Below are positions 1 through 7,750 of a stretch of 64,000 nt of DNA, piece after piece. The position numbers and the translations under genes are program-made. Origin of the DNA: Sphaerisporangium corydalis (GTDB lineage Bacteria > Actinomycetota > Actinomycetes > Streptosporangiales > Streptosporangiaceae); NCBI RefSeq assembly GCF_025506355.1, contig NZ_JANZYP010000001.1, forward strand, positions 217,932 through 281,931. The letters are read 5' to 3'. Below the pieces are notes generated by a model. It did no database searches. It saw nothing but the letters and a program-made list of their open reading frames with translations, and had not been told where the DNA came from. The first letter of the stretch is position 1, and each line of letters begins with the position of its first letter.

Positions 1-210
1 CCCGACGATCCCCGCCTCCCCGCCCTCGCCGACCGCACCAGGGACTGGTTCGCCCGGCACCACAGCGAATCCGAGACCCGCCCCGTCCACGACCCGACCA
101 TCGCCGACCTGGCCGCGCGGTCCCAGCCCGGAGCCTCGTCCCCGGCCTGGGACCGCCTCGCCCGGCTCATGAAGGGGACCGGCCTCGATCGACCGGACCC
201 CTCGGCCTGA
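1..210 (+). CDS. C-terminal end of an unidentified protein (partial)
   Basis: An open frame runs from the first base of the window to a TGA at 208-210 and encodes the last 69 residues of a protein. The segment is hydrophilic and rich in Arg, Asp and Pro, with stretches such as ALADRTRDWFARHH and a tail LDRPDPSA. It has no membrane segment and no motif I recognise. Its codon use (G or C in almost every third position) matches the neighbouring real genes. It overlaps the convergent MFS gene by 44 bp, which is long for convergent genes. Function unknown. Confidence 0.6.
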   Translation, partial: PDDPRLPALADRTRDWFARHHSESETRPVHDPTIADLAARSQPGASSPAWDRLARLMKGTGLDRPDPSA

Positions 211-1438
211 TCGAATTCCGTTCGGGCCAGGAGGGTGAGAAGCGCTCCCGCCGGAACGCGGCGGCCAGCGGGAGACCGAAGGCGATGCCGGCGGCGCCGA
301 GCGTCGCGATGGCCGTCGCCGGGGTCAGGAGCTCGGCGAGCGCCCCGCCGAAGATCATCCCGGCGCCCTGCGCGGCGATCAGGATGGATCCGGCCAGACC
401 GACCGCTCGCCCGCGCATTCCCTCGGGCACGATGCGGACGAACTCCGCGTTGATCGCGACCTGGTACGCCATGAGCGCGCCGACCAGCCCCAGCAGCACG
501 AACGAGAGGACCAGGCCCGGTCGCAGCAGGAAGCCGAGCAGCGGGACGCTGGCGAGCACGGCGAGCGGGCCGCTGTGCCGCAGCCGGGCCTCGGGGCCGG
601 CCAGGCGGCAGAACACCAGGATGCCGATCACGCTGCCGGCCGGGATGGCCGTCATGAGCAGGCCCGCGGCGGCCGGCCCGGCGCCGAGCCCCGCGGCGTA
701 CGGGACCGCGAGCGCCTCCGGCGCCAGGTAGAACCCGGCGAGCAGGGCGAGCCCGAGCAGGCTGCGCAGCCGAGGGTCTCCGAGGATCAGCCCGGCGGCG
801 CCCCCCGACCAGGGCCTCGGCCCCGCGCCGTCCGGTGGCGGGGCGGGGCGCCGGCGCAGGCCGGCGCCCACGATCAGCGCCGAGGCCAGGAACGTGCCGG
901 TGTCCACCACCAGGGCGATGTGCGGTCCCGTCAGGGCGATGGCGACCCCACCGGCCCCGAAACCGGCCAGGTTGGTGACCTGGCTGGTCATGTGACCGAA
1001 CGCCACGCCGGTGACGTAGCGATCCGCCGGCAGCAGGTCCACCGTCACGGCCATGCGGGCGGCCCTCGCCGGCGCCTCCAGCAGCTGCACGACGAACAGC
1101 AGCACGCACAGCGGCGCCAGCGGCATGCCGGGAACGGCCATCGCGGCGACGAGCACGGCCCGGCCCAGATCACACCACACCATGACCTCGCGGCGCGGAT
1201 GACGGTCGGCCAGGCCCGACAGCAGCGGGCCGCCCAGCAGGGCGGGCAGGTAGGTGAGCGCGTAGGTGAGGGCCGTCAGGGCCGCCGACGCGGTCCGGGC
1301 GTAGACGAGCACGGCCAGCGCCACCCGGGCGAGCTGGTCACCGGTCTCGGAGAGCGCCTGGGAGATCCACAGCATCCGGTACTCGCGGACCGCAAGTACC
1401 CCGAGAAACCCCCGCCGATAACGGGCCGGCACACGCAT
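167..1438 (-). CDS. MFS transporter, probable exporter
   Basis: A 423-residue membrane protein of the major facilitator superfamily, of the macrolide-efflux-like MFS_3 type. About ten to twelve hydrophobic segments are visible. The N-terminus carries REYRMLWISQALSETGDQ, and loop 2-3 holds the MFS signature GLADRHPRREVM. It should move a small molecule across the cytoplasmic membrane using the proton gradient. The start at 1438 lies downstream of a purine-rich GAGAGAAAGG. It is divergent from the small peptide ORF at 1564, sharing a 125-bp intergenic region, so it is a reasonable candidate exporter for the peptide product made there. This link is inference; a general drug efflux role is the alternative. 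Confidence 0.85.
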   Translation of the reverse strand: MRVPARYRRGFLGVLAVREYRMLWISQALSETGDQLARVALAVLVYARTASAALTALTYALTYLPALLGGPLLSGLADRHPRREVMVWCDLGRAVLVAAMAVPGMPLAPLCVLLFVVQLLEAPARAARMAVTVDLLPADRYVTGVAFGHMTSQVTNLAGFGAGGVAIALTGPHIALVVDTGTFLASALIVGAGLRRRPAPPPDGAGPRPWSGGAAGLILGDPRLRSLLGLALLAGFYLAPEALAVPYAAGLGAGPAAAGLLMTAIPAGSVIGILVFCRLAGPEARLRHSGPLAVLASVPLLGFLLRPGLVLSFVLLGLVGALMAYQVAINAEFVRIVPEGMRGRAVGLAGSILIAAQGAGMIFGGALAELLTPATAIATLGAAGIAFGLPLAAAFRRERFSPSWPERNSIRPRGPVDRGRSPS

Positions 1439-1507
1439 CGAGGTGGCCTTTCTCTCTGGGTAATAAGGTGATCGGTCCTGTTAATAAAGCGGGCGTCCCC
1501 GGAGCCT

Positions 1508-1536
1508 GGACGACATCAGTTAACCAGCTGTATTCT
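1508..1536 (+). promoter_or_regulatory. Candidate promoter of the peptide/radical-SAM operon
   Basis: A -35-like TGGACG (1508-1513) and a -10-like TATTCT (1531-1536) are separated by exactly 17 bp. Predicted transcription start is near 1543, just ahead of the ribosome binding site of the peptide ORF. Visual call only. Confidence 0.45.
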
Positions 1537-1563
1537 CACCTTGGAAAGGAGGGGATCAAATTG

Positions 1564-1644
1564 ATGAAAACGACGATTCTGCACAGCAACATTCTCGGTG
1601 GCGTCACCTGGAACCGGAACACCTCGGCCACCAGGTCTTTGTGA
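1564..1644 (+). CDS. Putative RiPP precursor peptide, 26 residues
   Basis: An ATG at 1564 follows a very strong Shine-Dalgarno run GGAAAGGAGGGG (1543-1554). The ORF encodes 26 residues and stops at 1642-1644. It begins MKTTIL, has a Leu-Gly-Gly at residues 11-13 that could be a leader/core boundary, a single Trp at 16, and a Ser/Thr/Arg/Asn-rich end TSATRSL. It has no Cys. Eighty-eight bases downstream, on the same strand, begins a B12-binding radical SAM protein of the RiPP maturation family, whose substrates are usually such short peptides. The core would be residues 14-26 if the Gly-Gly is the cleavage site. I do not recognise the peptide family. Whether it is translated and modified is inference from the ribosome binding site and context. 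Confidence 0.65.
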   Translation: MKTTILHSNILGGVTWNRNTSATRSL

Positions 1645-1659
1645 CGTAAGTACGCCGAT

Positions 1660-1675
1660 CGGCGGTGAGCCGCCG
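1660..1675 (+). promoter_or_regulatory. Stem-loop between peptide ORF and radical SAM gene
   Basis: CGGCGG, loop TGAG, CCGCCG forms a perfect 6-bp GC hairpin 15 bases after the peptide stop codon. There is no T-run, so it could be a partial terminator or an mRNA-stabilising structure. Either would yield more peptide than maturase, the usual stoichiometry in RiPP operons. Confidence 0.4.
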
Positions 1676-1732
1676 AAACTCCCGCCGCCCCCCGCGGCGT
1701 ACCGGACCGACGGCTCACACCCGGGAGCGATA

Positions 1733-3601
1733 ATGCGGTTGATCCTAGCCTCGATGCCCTGGGCCGACCTGCACAGTCCCTCGCCCGCCATGGGAATCCT
1801 CGGCGCCAGGACACGCGCGGCCCGCCCGGGCACCGAGGTCACCGAATATCACGGCGCCATCCGCTGGGCCGAATATCTGCTCGCCGCCACCAATGGCGAA
1901 CTCACGCCGGAGGATTACGCGCGCATCGCGGACGACGCGCCGAGCGGACTCGGTGAATGGATCTTCGCGGGCGCTCTGAACGGCCGGCCTGAATGGCGGC
2001 TGAAAGAACTCAGGAGCGGCGTCGTACGGCAGTCGGACGCGGAAATCGACGTGGCGGTCAGAATGCGCCGGCTGGCCGATGGATTCGTCGAACAGGCGGT
2101 CGCCGAATTACTCGCCACGGCCCCCGACGTCGTCGGTTTCACCACGACCTTCCAGCAGAACACCTCCTCCCTGGCCGTCGCCGGACGGCTGAAGCAGGTG
2201 CGGCCGTCGACCCGCGTGGTGCTGGGCGGCGCCAACTGCGAGGGACCGATGGGCGCGGCGCTGCACCGTAACCACCCCTTCGTGGACTTCGTCGTGCGCG
2301 GTGAGGGCGAGCTCGTCTTCCCGAGGCTGCTCGACCGCATCGCCGCCGACCAGGACGCCGCCGGTCTGGAGGGCGTCTGCTGGTGGCGGGACGAGCGGTC
2401 GATCGCCAACCCGGAGTCCCCGAGCCCCGTCCCGGTGGAGGTGATCCCCGTCCCCGACTACGACCAGTGGCAGCGGGTCATCGAGGCGTCGCCGGTGCTG
2501 AGCTACGGCTCGCCCTGCCTGCTGATCGAGGCCTCCCGAGGCTGCTGGTGGGGCGAGCGCCACCACTGCACCTTCTGCGGCCTCAACGACGCGATGATCA
2601 AATTCCGCAGCAAGCCCCCGGACCGGCTCTGGGCGGAGCTTTCCGGCCTGGTGCGGCGCCATCAGATCCTCGACGTCTTCTTCACCGACAACATCCTGGA
2701 CCTGGCCTACTACGACGAGGTGCTCCCCCTGGTGGCCGCAAGCGGCTGGGACCTGCGGATCTTCTTCGAGGTCAAGTCGAACATGCGCCCGGGGCAGCTC
2801 GAACGGCTGGCGGCGGCCGGCGTCGTGGAGTTGCAGCCCGGCATCGAGAGCCTGTCGAGCCGGGTGCTCAAGCTCATGGACAAGGGGGTGACGGCGACGG
2901 CGAACCTCCGGCTCCTGCGCGACAGCGAGGCCCTGTCCATCACCGTGACGTGGAACTACCTGTACGGCTTCCCCGAGGAGCGCGCGGAGGACTACCTGCA
3001 GGTCATCGCCCAGCTGCCCGCGCTCGTGCACCTGCAGCCGCCCCGGGCGGTGGCCCGCGTCGCACTGGAACGGTTCAGCCCGTTCTTCGAGCGCCCCGAG
3101 CTGGGGTTCGCTACCCGCAGCCCCAAGCCGTTCTACGGCCTGGTGTACGACCTGCCGGAGGCCGAACTCGGCGATTTGGCCTACTACTTCGACTGCGAGG
3201 AGGCGGGGATCACCGGGGACCCGGAGCGCACGCTGCACGAGGCGGTCGGGCGGTGGCAGCGCGCGCACCCCGACTCCACCCTCGTCGTCAGCGAGAACCC
3301 CGGCGGGTCCCTGCTCATCGCCGACCGGCGGCAGGGCTGGCCCGTCCGTGACCACGTCCTGACGGGCTGGCACGCGGCGGCCTACCGCGCCCTGGAGCGG
3401 GGCCGCTCGGCGAAGGCGCTCACCGACCGTCTCACCGGGGACGACGGCTACGCGGTCGACCCGGGCACGGTCTCCGCGTGGCTGGAGACCGCTCACCGCG
3501 ACGGCCTGACCTACGACGACGACGGCACCTTCGTCGCCCTGGCCACCCGCGGCGTCCCCCTGCGCGCCTACGCCCGCCCCGACGCCGTGGAGGTGCGATG
3601 A
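1733..3601 (+). CDS. B12-binding radical SAM RiPP maturation protein
   Basis: This 622-residue protein has an N-terminal cobalamin-binding (Rossmann-like) region with DVVGFTTTFQQN and VVLGGANCEGPMG. A radical SAM domain follows. Its cluster motif is the CX7CX2C form GCWWGERHHCTFCGLN, with cysteines at residues 271, 279 and 282, instead of the commoner CX3CX2C. This spacing, preceded by IEASR, is characteristic of the RiPP maturation radical SAM protein 1 family (B12-dependent C-methyltransferase-like). The start at 1733 follows GGGAG with 5-nt spacing and begins MRLILASMPW, the usual first strand; longer readings upstream add only low-complexity Pro/Gly sequence. It ends in ATGA, overlapping the next gene. 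Likely role: C-methylation or another radical modification of the peptide encoded at 1564. Confidence 0.9.
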   Translation: MRLILASMPWADLHSPSPAMGILGARTRAARPGTEVTEYHGAIRWAEYLLAATNGELTPEDYARIADDAPSGLGEWIFAGALNGRPEWRLKELRSGVVRQSDAEIDVAVRMRRLADGFVEQAVAELLATAPDVVGFTTTFQQNTSSLAVAGRLKQVRPSTRVVLGGANCEGPMGAALHRNHPFVDFVVRGEGELVFPRLLDRIAADQDAAGLEGVCWWRDERSIANPESPSPVPVEVIPVPDYDQWQRVIEASPVLSYGSPCLLIEASRGCWWGERHHCTFCGLNDAMIKFRSKPPDRLWAELSGLVRRHQILDVFFTDNILDLAYYDEVLPLVAASGWDLRIFFEVKSNMRPGQLERLAAAGVVELQPGIESLSSRVLKLMDKGVTATANLRLLRDSEALSITVTWNYLYGFPEERAEDYLQVIAQLPALVHLQPPRAVARVALERFSPFFERPELGFATRSPKPFYGLVYDLPEAELGDLAYYFDCEEAGITGDPERTLHEAVGRWQRAHPDSTLVVSENPGGSLLIADRRQGWPVRDHVLTGWHAAAYRALERGRSAKALTDRLTGDDGYAVDPGTVSAWLETAHRDGLTYDDDGTFVALATRGVPLRAYARPDAVEVR

Positions 3602-4113
3602 TCGAGGTCGAGCGGCCGGTACGGCTGGACGCCGCCGACGGGCAGGCCACCAGCCGCTTCGTGGCCTGGTTGCGGGACCGGCTGTCGGAGGGCCTGGCCG
3701 TGGCCTGGCGGGCGAGCCTCGATCCACGGCTGGACGCCTCACCGTTGTACCACCTCCCCCCGCCGCTGCCCGAGGGCCCCGGCGAGCAGGACCCGGCGCT
3801 GGTCCGCTGGCGGGCGAGCTACCGCCCAGGGGTCTGCTTCTACCGCGTCGGCCCCGGCTTCATCCAGGTGAAAGACCTCCGCGGACCGGGGGGACCGTCC
3901 CGGTACACACTCACCCAGGACCCCTACCTCAGCCTGTTCACCCGGTGCCTGACCCCCACGCTCCTGACGGACCTCACCGAGGACGCCCGCCGGATCGCCG
4001 ACGCGCTGCTCGCCGAACGCCTGCTGATCGCCGTCGGCGCGCCCGGGGACCGATGGGTCACCACGCTGCCCTCGCGCATGCGCCGCTGGCCGGTGCCCAG
4101 CTACCTCATCTGA
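3598..4113 (+). CDS. DUF5825 family protein, RiPP-associated
   Basis: A soluble 171-residue protein beginning MIEVERPVRL, translationally coupled to the radical SAM gene by a 4-bp ATGA overlap. It contains an Arg/Trp-rich central part (VRWRASYRPGVCFYRVGPGF) and ends WPVPSYLI. I assign it to DUF5825, a family repeatedly seen next to this type of radical SAM enzyme in actinobacteria; that association is from memory. It has no catalytic motif I can name. A peptide-recognition or partner role is plausible but unproven. The hairpin immediately after its stop suggests it is the last gene of the operon. Confidence 0.7.
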   Translation: MIEVERPVRLDAADGQATSRFVAWLRDRLSEGLAVAWRASLDPRLDASPLYHLPPPLPEGPGEQDPALVRWRASYRPGVCFYRVGPGFIQVKDLRGPGGPSRYTLTQDPYLSLFTRCLTPTLLTDLTEDARRIADALLAERLLIAVGAPGDRWVTTLPSRMRRWPVPSYLI

Positions 4114-4116
4114 ACC

Positions 4117-4134
4117 GGACGGCGCCGGCCGTCC
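4117..4134 (+). terminator. Hairpin terminator after DUF5825 gene
   Basis: GGACGGC, loop GCCG, GCCGTCC is a perfect 7-bp GC stem starting 3 bases after the DUF5825 stop codon. It lacks a U-tract, as is common in actinomycetes. It separates the RiPP operon from the hydrolase at 4369. Confidence 0.55.
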
Positions 4135-4368
4135 ACGGCGCCGTCGACATCCGCCACCACCCCTGCCGCCCTGGAACGCTCGGTCGGTCCGGAGGCTCGG
4201 CCGCTCCCGTAGGTGGCCGTGTTAGGCCAGGTCAGCGGCCGGGTAGGGCCCCGTGCGCGATCACCGCGAGGGGCGGCCCGGCTCCGGTCCCGCGATCCGC
4301 CGCGAAACCCGGCTCGCTCCCGCGCGAGGGCCGGGCTCCGTCCGCTGAGTGGAATCCGGGGGTTCGTC

Positions 4369-5235
4369 ATGGTTCCCGTGCGTCACTTGACCGCGACCGT
4401 CGAAGGGCGGCGCGTCTTCTACCGCGAGGCGGGCCCCCGCGAGGCCCCGGTCGTCGTGCTGCTGCACGGCTTCCCCACCAGCTCGCACATGTTCCGCCAC
4501 GTCATCCCCGCCCTGGCCGACCGGTATCACGTCATCGCGCCCGACCACATCGGCTTCGGCCGGTCCGACGCCCCGGCCGCGCGCGAGTTCCCGTACACCT
4601 TCGACGCGCTCGCCGACGTCACCGCCGGGCTCCTGGACCGGCTCGGCGCCGGCGCGTACGCGATGTACGTCCAGGACTACGGCGCCCCCATCGGCTGGCG
4701 CCTGGCCACCCGATCCCCCGGCTCGGTGACCGCGATCATCTCCCAGAACGGCAACGCCTACACCGAGGGGTTCGTCGACGCCTTCTGGAGCGGCCTGTTC
4801 GCCTACGCCGCCGCGCCGGGCCCGGACACCGAGCCTCCCGTGCGGCAGGCACTGACCCCGGCCGTGACGCGCTGGCAGTACCTCCACGGCGTGCCCGACG
4901 AGAGCCTGGTCAGCCCGGACACCTGGACCCACGACCAGGCGCTCCTCGACCGTCCGGGCAACGACGAGATCCAGCTCGCGCTATTCCGCGACTATCCCGC
5001 CAACGTGGAGCTCTACCCCGCCGTGCAGGAGTACTTCCGCACCTCGGGGGTGCCGCTTCTGGCGGTGTGGGGGGCCAACGACGAGATCTTCGGTCCCGAG
5101 GGCGCCCGCGCCTTCCTGCGGGACCTTCCCCGCGCCGAGGTCCACCTGCTCGACACCGGCCACTTCGCCCTGGAAAGCCACCTGGACGCCATCACCGGCT
5201 ACATCCGCGGCTTCCTCGGCCGGGTCCTGCGCTGA
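4369..5235 (+). CDS. Alpha/beta hydrolase, haloalkane dehalogenase/epoxide hydrolase type
   Basis: A 288-residue alpha/beta-hydrolase. The oxyanion motif LLHGFPTSS follows a first strand beginning near residue 20. The nucleophile elbow reads YVQDYGAP with Asp at residue 103 in place of Ser, as in haloalkane dehalogenases and epoxide hydrolases. The catalytic His lies in LDTGHFALESH near the C-terminus, and an acidic residue is available in WGANDEIF. The start at 4369 follows a GGGGG ribosome site; upstream in-frame sequence is Arg/Pro-rich noise. It is preceded by 255 bp of non-coding sequence holding the terminator of the RiPP operon, so it is probably its own unit. Substrate unknown. Confidence 0.85.
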   Translation: MVPVRHLTATVEGRRVFYREAGPREAPVVVLLHGFPTSSHMFRHVIPALADRYHVIAPDHIGFGRSDAPAAREFPYTFDALADVTAGLLDRLGAGAYAMYVQDYGAPIGWRLATRSPGSVTAIISQNGNAYTEGFVDAFWSGLFAYAAAPGPDTEPPVRQALTPAVTRWQYLHGVPDESLVSPDTWTHDQALLDRPGNDEIQLALFRDYPANVELYPAVQEYFRTSGVPLLAVWGANDEIFGPEGARAFLRDLPRAEVHLLDTGHFALESHLDAITGYIRGFLGRVLR

Positions 5236-5324
5236 CGCCGGGTCCTGCCCCGGCCGAATTCAGCGGGTCCCTGCGCCGACCGTGCTCACCGCGGGCCCTG
5301 TGCCGACCGTGCCCCCCGATGGGC

Positions 5325-6131
5325 TCAGCGTGCCTGATTCGCGGTCATCCGCAGCAACGCGGCGTGCGTCTCCTGGTCGGCCGCCACGATCAGCCCGCCC
5401 GTGCCGGTGTGCGGCGGCCGGCCGTCGATGCCGGTCACCACGCACCCGGCCGCCTGGCACAGGGCGATCCCGGCGGCGAAGTGCACGCTGTCGCGCAGAT
5501 GGCCGTCGGTGACGTAGGCGGCCCGCCGGCCGGCGGCGACCCAGGCCACCGCCAGGGTGGTGGAGACGACGCGCGGCCGGAACAGCGCGACGAACTCCGG
5601 GTCGGCGAGCAGGCGGACCGCACGGAATCCCGGCTCGTTCGGGAACGGCGGATCGAGGTTGACGTCCACCAGCCGTGACAGGGGCGAGGGCCGCAGTTCC
5701 TCGTCCACGTCGTCCCTTCGGACGTGCGCGCGTTCGCCGTCCGTCCAGAACACCTCGCCGGAGAACGGATCGGCCGACGCCGCGGCGGTGACGCCGGTCC
5801 CGACCCGCAGGGCGACGTTCACCGCGACCAGCATGCTCCGCGCGGCGTAGTTCAGCGTGCCGCACAGGGGATCGACCAGCCACATGCGCCCGGTGCCGCC
5901 GGCGCCGGTGCGCCCGCTTTCCTCGCCCGTCACGGCGTCATCCGGCCGGGCGGTGAGCAGGACGTCCAGGATGACCTTCTCGGCTTCGAGATCGGCGGCC
6001 GTGGCGAAGTCACCGGCGGACTTGTCGTACCGCGTCAGCGACTCCCCGTACATGGCGCGCACCACGCCGGCCCCCGCCCGCGCCGCGCGTACGGCCAGTT
6101 CGGCGTCGGTTTCAGCGATCATGTCCGGCAT
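5325..6131 (-). CDS. Inositol monophosphatase family protein with altered metal-site motifs
   Basis: A 268-residue member of the FIG/IMPase fold. The first acidic motif is present as GEES (residues 69-72). The hallmark WxxDPxDGTxNF appears as WLVDPLCGTLNYA, so the second metal-ligand Asp is Cys90. The C-terminal WDxAAG motif is replaced by VHFAAG, losing a third metal-binding Asp. The fold is clear, but classical Mg2+-dependent phosphatase activity is doubtful, so this may be a pseudoenzyme or have another substrate. Convergent with the upstream hydrolase gene and followed 21 bp away by the CMD-like gene on the same strand, with which it may be co-transcribed. Confidence 0.85.
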   Translation of the reverse strand: MPDMIAETDAELAVRAARAGAGVVRAMYGESLTRYDKSAGDFATAADLEAEKVILDVLLTARPDDAVTGEESGRTGAGGTGRMWLVDPLCGTLNYAARSMLVAVNVALRVGTGVTAAASADPFSGEVFWTDGERAHVRRDDVDEELRPSPLSRLVDVNLDPPFPNEPGFRAVRLLADPEFVALFRPRVVSTTLAVAWVAAGRRAAYVTDGHLRDSVHFAAGIALCQAAGCVVTGIDGRPPHTGTGGLIVAADQETHAALLRMTANQAR

Positions 6132-6152
6132 GGGAGCAGGATAGCGACAGGG

Positions 6153-6854
6153 TCAGGTGAAGACGGCGCCGGTGTAGGGCTCGGTGAGCAGGGCGTCGAG
6201 GGCGCGGAGGCCGCGCCAGGCCTTGGTCATGCCGAACTGTGCGGCGAACCGCACGACGGCGCGCACGTCCCCGGGTGTGGCGCCGGCGCCGAGCGCGCGG
6301 GTGACGTGGATGCGGAAGCTCTCCTCCAGGGTCTGGTAGAGCACGTCGACGGTCATCGTGGCGAAGGCGCGCTCGCGCACGCTCAGCCGCGTCATGCCGG
6401 CGCGCATGCGGGACTGCAGGTCCATGTAGTCGGCGAACCCGGCGTCCAGGCCGCGCATGGCGCCGCGGACCGGCCCGGGGATCGGGCTTCCCGAGCCGCC
6501 GGCGTTCACCTCGTGGCCGGGTTCCGCCGGGCCCGGCAGGCCGTGCTCGCGTTCGATGGCGGTCAGGCGATCCAGTGCGGCCAGCGCGGCGGGGTACCCG
6601 CTGTCGTAGGAGACGAAGCGGAGCATCTCCCGCAGGTCGTCGGCGGTCAGGCCGTGGTCCAGGCCCATCGTCACGTGGAGCTCGAAGGGCAGCCCGAGGG
6701 TCTGCTGGCAGACGTCGGCGACCAGGCACAGCAGGATCTTCTCCCGGGTCGTCAGCTCGGGGATCCCCTCCCACAGGTGCCGGTCGCCGGCGGCGTTCAT
6801 CTCGGCGAACACCGGGTCCAGCGCCTTCACCCTGGTCTCGGACGGAACGTGCAT
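6153..6854 (-). CDS. Carboxymuconolactone decarboxylase-like protein, two CMD domains
   Basis: A 233-residue cytoplasmic protein built from two CMD/AhpD-like helical repeats. The first is around TTREKILLCLVADVCQQTLG and the second around VRERAFATMTVDVLYQ. Each is followed by a LPFELHV or SFRIHVT segment typical of the fold. The redox CxxC of AhpD is absent, so a peroxidase role is unlikely; a gamma-carboxymuconolactone decarboxylase-like lyase role is more consistent. The start at 6854 is chosen because GGAGG lies 8-9 bp upstream. It is divergent from a TetR gene with a double palindromic operator between them, suggesting it is that repressor's target. Confidence 0.8.
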   Translation of the reverse strand: MHVPSETRVKALDPVFAEMNAAGDRHLWEGIPELTTREKILLCLVADVCQQTLGLPFELHVTMGLDHGLTADDLREMLRFVSYDSGYPAALAALDRLTAIEREHGLPGPAEPGHEVNAGGSGSPIPGPVRGAMRGLDAGFADYMDLQSRMRAGMTRLSVRERAFATMTVDVLYQTLEESFRIHVTRALGAGATPGDVRAVVRFAAQFGMTKAWRGLRALDALLTEPYTGAVFT

Positions 6855-6880
6855 GGCGGCGCCTCCATAATTGAACGGCT

Positions 6881-6904
6881 GTAGCGCTACGACTGTAGCG
6901 CTAT
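6881..6904. promoter_or_regulatory. Double palindromic operator between CMD and TetR genes
   Basis: GTAGCGCTAC (6881-6890) is a perfect 10-bp palindrome. A second copy, GTAGCGCTAT (6895-6904), follows with centres 14 bp apart. TGTAGCGCTA is repeated exactly in both. Placed between divergent starts, this is the expected operator of the TetR protein. Confidence 0.7.
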
Positions 6905-6919
6905 GGGTGTGCCAATACA

Positions 6920-7570
6920 ATGCGGTCCATGGACGTGACCTCCCCGGGCCGGGGCCGCAACCCGCGCGGCCAGGGCGAACGGCTGCGCCAGGAGATCGTC
7001 TCCGCCGCGCTGCGGCTGCTCGACGAGCTGGCCGACGACCAGGCCCTGTCGCTGCGCGCGGTGGCGCGGGAGATCGGCATCGCCGCGACCTCGGTCTACA
7101 TCCACTTCGCCGACCGTGACGCCCTGGTGCTCGCCGCCCTGGAACGCTGCCACCAGGACCTGCTCCAGGCCGTCGACCGGGCCGAGGCCGCCTCCGCCGA
7201 TCCGGTGGCCAAGCTGCGCGCCCGCACGCTGCTGATCGGCACCTGGGCCCACCAGCACCCCGGCCTGTACAAGGTGCTCCACGAGAGCACCCTCAACCAG
7301 CGTGAGGACATGTCGTTCAAGCAGGCGCTGGCCGACCGCACCACCGCCGCCGTCCAGCGGTGCATGGACGCCGGGGCCGCGCCGCCCGGCGACGCCGCGA
7401 CGGTCTCGTTCGACCTGAGGATGGCCGTGCACGGCACCGTGTCGCAGCGCGTCAACCACCCGAACCTCACCTGGCCGCCGCTGGAGGAGCAGATCGACCG
7501 CTACCTCACCAAGCTCGTCGGCGTCCCGCCCGCGTCGTTCCCCGAGCGCGCGGGTCCCGGCGGGCCGTGA
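6920..7570 (+). CDS. TetR family transcriptional regulator
   Basis: A 216-residue repressor. The N-terminal helix-turn-helix is standard: RQEIVSAALRLLDEL, then LSLRAVAREIGIAATSVYIHF, then a long ligand-binding region with VHGTVSQRVNHPNLTWPP near residue 180. An ATG at 6920 and another at 6929 (MDVTSPG) are both possible starts. Divergently transcribed from the CMD-like gene with two operator boxes in the 65-bp gap, it most likely represses that gene and itself. The effector is unknown, perhaps the CMD protein's aromatic substrate. The molybdenum hydroxylase genes follow 180 bp downstream on the same strand and could also be under its control. Confidence 0.85.
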   Translation: MRSMDVTSPGRGRNPRGQGERLRQEIVSAALRLLDELADDQALSLRAVAREIGIAATSVYIHFADRDALVLAALERCHQDLLQAVDRAEAASADPVAKLRARTLLIGTWAHQHPGLYKVLHESTLNQREDMSFKQALADRTTAAVQRCMDAGAAPPGDAATVSFDLRMAVHGTVSQRVNHPNLTWPPLEEQIDRYLTKLVGVPPASFPERAGPGGP

Positions 7571-7750
7571 CAGTCGACACCGGCCCATGGTGCCCGCGTG
7601 ACCGGGGATTTCTCCGCCACTGATTAGCATCCGAATCGGAGACGTCCGCCAGGTCGGCCGGCCGTCTCCGCAAGGGGATGGGTGCCCATGCCCACGACGG
7701 CCGGCGACCCGTCGGCGAGCCGACCCGCCGCGAGGCGCGGAGGTGCGTTC

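Noticed and set aside
2108-3742. A 544-codon minus-strand frame opposite the radical SAM gene
   Set aside because: Repetitive Gly/Val/Glu/His/Gln composition; mirror frame of a gene with clear cluster and cobalamin motifs.
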